Below, piece after piece: positions 15,820 to 19,604 of a DNA stretch of 19,604 bases. The stretch's first letter is position 1; each line of letters begins with the position of its first letter. The position numbers were made by a program, and so were the translations under genes. The stretch covers positions 1 through 19,604 of the forward strand of contig CAZPUS010000048.1 of the NCBI GenBank assembly GCA_964589825.1. The letters are read 5' to 3'. The notes below the pieces were generated by a model. The model saw only the letters and a list, made by a program, of their open reading frames with translations. It was not told where the DNA came from and made no database searches. The stretch is from CAZPUS01 sp964589825. Lineage in GTDB: Bacteria > Fibrobacterota > Chitinivibrionia > Chitinivibrionales > WJKA01.

Positions 15820-17856
15820 TCAGGCAAGACCGATGGTATGTTTTCCATCCATAATGACCAGCCCTTTGAAAAAGTCGCCGGCAGTGCCGGACGATTTGAA
15901 ATTACGTGGTGTTTTCCCCGTCCCGACAAAATAGCCCAATTCGTATATCACCTGACCCGGCTGCGGTGTGGCGGCATCGATGCGTACCGCAAGCGTATCC
16001 ACTCTGCAGTTTCTCCAGTAAGGCGGGAAATTACGGCCCTGTGCAGGCGCGTAGCACAGCCCTTTCTGCCGGCCCCAGACAAACTGAAAAATAACACACT
16101 CCTCGACACTTGCCCAGAAAGAGGGACATTCCACCGCACGGGTACCGGTAGCATCCGCACGAAAGGTTTCTTTCAGCGAGCCACTGCGAAGGGTAAGTTT
16201 GCCGCCGGTTCGAATATCGTTTGCCATGTGCAGTCCGCAAAGATGCTGCGGCTCGAAGGCAATCTCCGACGAGGCGATGCAGCGGTCGCACACGATGAGT
16301 CCCTCGTCGCTCCAGGTAAAGACCCGCAGCTGGCGACGAATCAGCGGTACCCGCCGGGAGTCGTAATACTCGATGAGTCCGTATGAATCGAATCCATCCG
16401 GCCTGTAGGAATCGTTATGAAACAGCACCTTCCATGTATCGATCTTTGGCTGTGTCATCGGTATCGAAAGGCCCGCCGCATGTCGGTTTACCATCAATTC
16501 GGGAAATGAATGCACATTAATTCCCACAAGCGGATGTGCACCGATCGCTTTCCATGCCATGCTTCTGCTCAGGCGTGTATTACGTGCATAACAGACTTCC
16601 ACGAATCCGTAGTTAGTGCGGGTATTGATCGCCCCGTCCACGTAGCCCGGAGAGGCGCCTCTGGTGTGCTGCTGAAAGGGCAGCAGCGACAGCATAGCGA
16701 GTTCGAACCCGACCTGGCTCTGAAAAAGCAGCTCCCAGCCCTCACCTGTGGCCGGCAAACCGGGAACCCATCGCTGCGTCTCATACGCGGGATCCCGCAT
16801 CCGGTACTCGAGCCTGGAAAGCTGGCGATCCGTCATGGCATACGCACGGGGATCGTTGTGCCACAGCCCCCAGGCCAGCAGTAAGGGTGAAGGATACTGT
16901 AACGGAAGATCGTTTCCTCCCGGTGTATAGAGTTCTGCGTTGGGCAGACAGAACTTGAGCAATATATCGAATGTCTTTTGATGAGATGCTGCGTACATAC
17001 CGGACGGCATCTGCTTCGATGTACACTTGAATGCGGCCATGGCCAGGGTCACCCACATGGTATATCCGAGTACACCGGGGAAGAAAAATCCGTGATTTTC
17101 CGCAGTCATGTCCGGAAAGAGCGTACACGTGCGTACCATACGGCTCCAGGAAGAATCGCCCATACGGGTATGATTCGCCTTGTCGAATACACTGGTCGCG
17201 ATATTGCAGCACCAGCGTGAAAGCGAGGCGTGCCACCGTTGCGCATGCGAATGAGCCGGCATAAGCGCAACGGCCCAAGCCAGCAGAAGCGTATCCTGGG
17301 CATTCTCTTCACACTTCGTATCATACTCACAGCCTGTGGGCGGCATAACCCCGGTAAAGCGGTCGGCTTCAGAAGCAACGACCCGCCGCACCGACTCCAG
17401 TTGCGCGTCGGTAAGAAACCGTCGCCCGAAGAATGCGGCCATCGCAAGCAGGGCGCTCCACAGGCTGCTTCGCCAGTTGCCTCCCCACTGCTTTCGCGAT
17501 AAAAACGAGTCTACCTGCACCGATCCGGTAGTATGCGTGGCGCACATCCAGGAGACACCCTTGCCGAAAGACTCCTGCATGCGCTCCTTTTGAGCCCGGT
17601 CCTGAAGATAGTGCTGCTCGTACAACGAAAGATAAGCCGCACATACACAGAGTATGTTCGCGTGAGGGTGAATCACATACTCTATGACGGGTGAAGAAGT
17701 CTGCATCCCGTCCATGTTGTACTGCGAAGGGTGTGTACTTCCGAATACCCCGTGTTCATCACCGATATCATGCCAACATCGGCTGTAATAGGGTATAGAA
17801 TGACACAGAAGCGTCAACAATCTGCGGGATGAAAATATGGAAGTATCCTGCGACAT
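15820..17856 (-). CDS. Large protein, probably (alpha/alpha)6 toroid plus beta-sandwich, polysaccharide-lyase-like
   Basis: From the ATG at 17856 (678 residues; AGGATG about 9 nt upstream); the frame is open to an ATG at 17913, which has no ribosome binding site. No signal peptide is seen from either start. The first about 400 residues are helical and rich in Trp, Tyr and His, with SLWSALLAMAAFF, CEENAQDTLLLAWAVAL and FPDMTAENHGFFFPGVLGY; the ENHG pattern recalls heparinase II/III-type and alginate-lyase-type (alpha/alpha)6 enzymes. The remainder looks beta-rich (LRVFTWSDEGLIVCDRC, LTLRSGSLKETF), as in the C-terminal sandwich of those enzymes. I do not recognise a defined family; a glycan-processing role is an inference. 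The final residues are MDGKHTIGLA. It probably forms a unit with the small gene 48-105 bp upstream. Confidence 0.8.
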   Translation of the reverse strand: MSQDTSIFSSRRLLTLLCHSIPYYSRCWHDIGDEHGVFGSTHPSQYNMDGMQTSSPVIEYVIHPHANILCVCAAYLSLYEQHYLQDRAQKERMQESFGKGVSWMCATHTTGSVQVDSFLSRKQWGGNWRSSLWSALLAMAAFFGRRFLTDAQLESVRRVVASEADRFTGVMPPTGCEYDTKCEENAQDTLLLAWAVALMPAHSHAQRWHASLSRWCCNIATSVFDKANHTRMGDSSWSRMVRTCTLFPDMTAENHGFFFPGVLGYTMWVTLAMAAFKCTSKQMPSGMYAASHQKTFDILLKFCLPNAELYTPGGNDLPLQYPSPLLLAWGLWHNDPRAYAMTDRQLSRLEYRMRDPAYETQRWVPGLPATGEGWELLFQSQVGFELAMLSLLPFQQHTRGASPGYVDGAINTRTNYGFVEVCYARNTRLSRSMAWKAIGAHPLVGINVHSFPELMVNRHAAGLSIPMTQPKIDTWKVLFHNDSYRPDGFDSYGLIEYYDSRRVPLIRRQLRVFTWSDEGLIVCDRCIASSEIAFEPQHLCGLHMANDIRTGGKLTLRSGSLKETFRADATGTRAVECPSFWASVEECVIFQFVWGRQKGLCYAPAQGRNFPPYWRNCRVDTLAVRIDAATPQPGQVIYELGYFVGTGKTPRNFKSSGTAGDFFKGLVIMDGKHTIGLA

Positions 17857-17961
17857 AATGCGACATCCTAAAAGCGCACCTGCTGCGACCCGATACAGAG
17901 GCAACTGCGGCATCGTTACGACTGCGCAGAGCCAAATGCCGTCGCGGTGTGCGAGACGATG

Positions 17962-18204
17962 TCATTCTCCATTGTAATGTTCTATTGCGGTCATTGAATA
18001 AACGGTAATTTCCCCGGGATGTGCGGCCTGCCGGGTACAGATACGCACGAATTCCCGTGCGGTATTAGAATCGTACAGCACTATAAACCGGGGACCAAAA
18101 AAACGAACCGTACGCTCCCCTTTAAGCCAGGCGGCATTGTGATGCACCTGCGCACTGAGGAATTCCTCACCGGCTCCTGTATACCCGATTCCAATATATG
18201 CCAT
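17962..18204 (-). CDS. Small hypothetical protein
   Basis: 80 residues, reading like genuine coding sequence: GIGYTGAGEEFLSAQVHH, RTVRFFGPRFIVLYDS, NTAREFVRICTRQA and ITVYSMTAIEHYNGE. The mix of short strands and a helix suggests a small alpha/beta domain. No known motif was recognised. The ATG at 18204 has only a weak purine-rich stretch upstream. It lies on the same strand as the large toroid-like protein and may be co-transcribed with it. The function is unknown. Confidence 0.55.
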   Translation of the reverse strand: MAYIGIGYTGAGEEFLSAQVHHNAAWLKGERTVRFFGPRFIVLYDSNTAREFVRICTRQAAHPGEITVYSMTAIEHYNGE

Positions 18205-18286
18205 GTCACCACTCGTTACCTGTGAGATTATGGTGTAACACGTGCGATAACAACGTCAACGGTCGGGACGTTTACTTTTCTTTTAT

Positions 18287-18847
18287 TCAGGATTCGGGAC
18301 TTCTGAATGCACGCTCTTCAAAAGCCATTCGCGTTCCGAATACCGCTACTTCTTCATCGAATTTCTGCGCCTGAATCACTTTTTCCACCTCGATGGAAGT
18401 ACCACACAAAGCAAAATAGACCTGTCGTTGTTTGCACTGTTTCGCATACTTTTTCATCAATTCGAGTACCGCGGGCGTGATATGTTTTACCTGATCGAGC
18501 GATACTGCAATTGCCCGGTAGTTGGTTTCACACAGCGTTTCGAGCTGCTGAGAAATTTCGTCGATATGCGCATCAGTGGCCCGCCCCGACATCTCGAGAA
18601 CCGGGTAACGGTGTTCATAATGTATATGAAGGTACAACTCCTGCGGTGCTGCACCCTCTTGCTGGGATGATGGTATGCGGATCTTTTTGGTCGGGGCATC
18701 CCGACGAAAACGGGCAACCACCTCACGTACCACACCGAGGGGAAGCCGCAGTGTACTCGCGATTCTTGGGGCTTCCACGCCCCGCTTCATCATACGGTAT
18801 ATACGAAGGTAGGTCTCATCCGAAAGATGCTGTGGTTTTTTTTGCAT
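18287..18847 (-). CDS. HTH-STAS fusion protein (anti-sigma antagonist-like)
   Basis: 186 residues from the ATG at 18847; the frame is open to an ATG at 18910, but no start has a Shine-Dalgarno sequence. Residues about 10-50 form a helix-turn-helix-like unit (DETYLRIYRMMKRGVEAPRIAST followed by LPLGVVREVVARFRR). A linker leads to a STAS domain (VLEMSGRATDAHIDEISQQLETL, YRAIAVSLDQVKHITPAVLELM, RQVYFALCG). The usual DSSG phosphorylation turn is replaced by HITPA, so control by SpoIIAB-like kinases may be lost or use the Thr. The promoter just upstream places the transcription start at the A of this ATG (see that entry), which favours this start. It probably regulates transcription or binds a partner through the STAS domain; the target is unknown. 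Confidence 0.82.
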   Translation of the reverse strand: MQKKPQHLSDETYLRIYRMMKRGVEAPRIASTLRLPLGVVREVVARFRRDAPTKKIRIPSSQQEGAAPQELYLHIHYEHRYPVLEMSGRATDAHIDEISQQLETLCETNYRAIAVSLDQVKHITPAVLELMKKYAKQCKQRQVYFALCGTSIEVEKVIQAQKFDEEVAVFGTRMAFEERAFRSPES

Positions 18848-18853
18848 ACAGGT

Positions 18854-18882
18854 AGTATACTGGTGCTGAGGTAAGAAGTCAT
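18854..18882 (-). promoter_or_regulatory. Sigma-70-like promoter predicting a leaderless mRNA for the HTH-STAS gene
   Basis: On the minus strand TATACT (-10, 18854-18859) lies 17 bp downstream of ATGACT (-35, 18877-18882, four of six matches to TTGACA). Transcription starting 7 nt after the -10 box would begin at 18847, the A of the ATG. The absence of any Shine-Dalgarno sequence there agrees with leaderless translation. Confidence 0.5.
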
Positions 18883-19012
18883 ACATCCGCGGCGTTGCCG
18901 GAATGCACATAACACATAATGATAAAAATAATTAATGAAAGCACCGAAAAAATGCCATAATCACCTGCCAATGGATTATTCTAATGCCATGTAGTATTTT
19001 TCTTGTTTCCAT

Positions 19013-19060
19013 GGGGCCGTAGCTCAGCCGGGAGAGCGTGGCGTTCGCAATGCCACGGGC
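19013..19060 (+). tRNA. 5' half of a tRNA-Ala(CGC) gene, truncated
   Basis: GGGGCCG (acceptor 5' strand) is followed by TA and a perfect D arm (GCTC/GAGC at 19022-19037). The anticodon arm is TGGCG, loop TTCGCAA, then TGCCA (19039-19055). The loop gives anticodon CGC, which reads alanine codon GCG. After CGGGC the T arm and 3' acceptor strand are missing; the following sequence has no T-loop and no CGGCCCC complement. A tyrosine integrase gene ends 13 bp further on, so interruption by an integrated element is likely. Alanine tRNA(UGC) can read GCG, so the loss could be tolerated. Confidence 0.83.
19038..19060 (+). other. Candidate attachment-site core within the tRNA gene
   Basis: The anticodon arm and adjacent bases are the usual crossover region of tyrosine integrases that use tRNA genes. 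The tRNA similarity stops here, immediately next to the integrase gene. No second copy is seen in the window, so the other end must lie outside. The exact core is an inference. Confidence 0.45.
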
Positions 19061-19073
19061 AAGTATCATAACT

Positions 19074-19604
19074 TCACGCATCACATACAGATGACAACAC
19101 AGCCGAGCCGGATTGTGGCTTTTTTTGTGGCTTCTCATTGCTGAAATTGCTGAAAAAGCGGTGTGCGATACTGCATGCGTTGGCCGATGTGAAACCATGA
19201 TAACGAGACAGCATCTCGGGAGACTTCCAGTTACCAATCTCTCTTACTGCGTATTCGGGCAAGCCCAATACTTCGATCAGATATGCGCATGCGTTATGCC
19301 GAAGGTCATGAAAGCGGTAATCCTCAATTCCCGCAATATGTAGACAGGTGTACCAGGCATTCTTGAAGTCTCCCAACGACAAATAGCGGCCATTCTCGCG
19401 GCGGTGAAATACATAGTCACAGTCTGCGGGGATACTTTCAAAATAAGCGCGCATCTCCGGCGGTATGGGCTTATATTGACCGCGGCCATTTTTAGTACTC
19501 CCGTGCGGTATCCACACGCGCATATTTTTTAGGTCAACATCCCATCTGCGCATATTGAGCAACTCACTTTTACGCGCTGGAATCTTTAATGCATATTCCA
19601 CAAT
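19074..19604 (-). CDS. Tyrosine recombinase/integrase, 5'-partial (runs off window)
   Basis: The reading frame enters from beyond 19604; only the catalytic domain (about 175 residues) is present, and an apparent GTG at 19601 is inside the gene. All catalytic residues can be seen. The first Arg is in PARKSELLNM, the Lys in HGSTKNGRGQYKPIP and the H-x-x-R in HDLRH. The second His position is Trp in GNWKSPEM, as in many integrases, and the nucleophilic Tyr is in LSRYHGFT. A basic, Ser/Gln-rich tail (NEKPQKKPQSGS) follows. The enzyme would integrate and excise a mobile element; its 3' end points at the broken tRNA gene 13 bp away, the usual layout for an element inserted in a tRNA. Confidence 0.92.
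   Translation of the reverse strand: MVEYALKIPARKSELLNMRRWDVDLKNMRVWIPHGSTKNGRGQYKPIPPEMRAYFESIPADCDYVFHRRENGRYLSLGDFKNAWYTCLHIAGIEDYRFHDLRHNACAYLIEVLGLPEYAVREIGNWKSPEMLSRYHGFTSANACSIAHRFFSNFSNEKPQKKPQSGSAVLSSVCDA

Noticed and set aside
15838..16386. 182-codon plus-strand frame over the toroid-like gene
   Set aside because: It is antisense to a coherent 678-residue protein and has no motifs of its own.
1..19604. CRISPR array or tandem repeat family
   Set aside because: No set of regularly spaced short direct repeats was seen on reading the window.

Overview
The window falls into two unlike parts. Positions 1 to about 8350 are strongly AT-rich, and every gene there runs on the minus strand. 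From about 8900 to the end the DNA is much richer in G and C, with genes on both strands. The join at about 8.35-9.5 kb holds two broken genes. Three traits suggest a Fibrobacterota-like (FCB-group) bacterium: a remnant of a 'Fibrobacter succinogenes major paralogous' domain lipoprotein, a secreted carbohydrate-binding-like protein with a tail resembling a sorting domain, and a remnant of a serine recombinase resembling Mpi-type invertases. This placement is an inference from protein families.

Left part (87-8352): a surface polysaccharide (O-antigen or capsule) locus transcribed leftwards. In transcription order it holds a SAM methyltransferase, an uncharacterised conserved protein, a polysaccharide-deacetylase-like gene broken by two homopolymer frameshifts, a FemAB/GNAT-type acyltransferase, a sulfotransferase, a membrane-anchored methyltransferase, a GT-C-like membrane protein that looks truncated, and a Wzx-type flippase. 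Together these would modify, decorate and export a glycan. The last three genes are enclosed by a 55-bp inverted repeat with one mismatch (1-55 and 3425-3479), the most striking structure in the window.

Junction (8353-9777): a frameshifted, truncated lipoprotein gene, then the C-terminal part of a decayed serine recombinase, then about 320 bp with no recognisable feature.

Right part (9778-19604): an exported S41 (C-terminal processing) peptidase with an Ig/PKD-like region and a PDZ domain; a secreted CBM6/35-like protein; a very small orphan flagellar-rod-like protein; an APC amino-acid permease fused to a PTS EIIA domain; an Rmd-like nucleotide-sugar reductase; a large protein probably of the (alpha/alpha)6 polysaccharide-lyase type; a small hypothetical protein; and an HTH-STAS fusion whose promoter predicts a leaderless transcript. 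The right end holds the 5' half of a tRNA-Ala(CGC) gene. It stops after the anticodon arm, 13 bp from the end of a tyrosine integrase gene that runs off the window, so it looks like the edge of an integrated element whose body lies further right.
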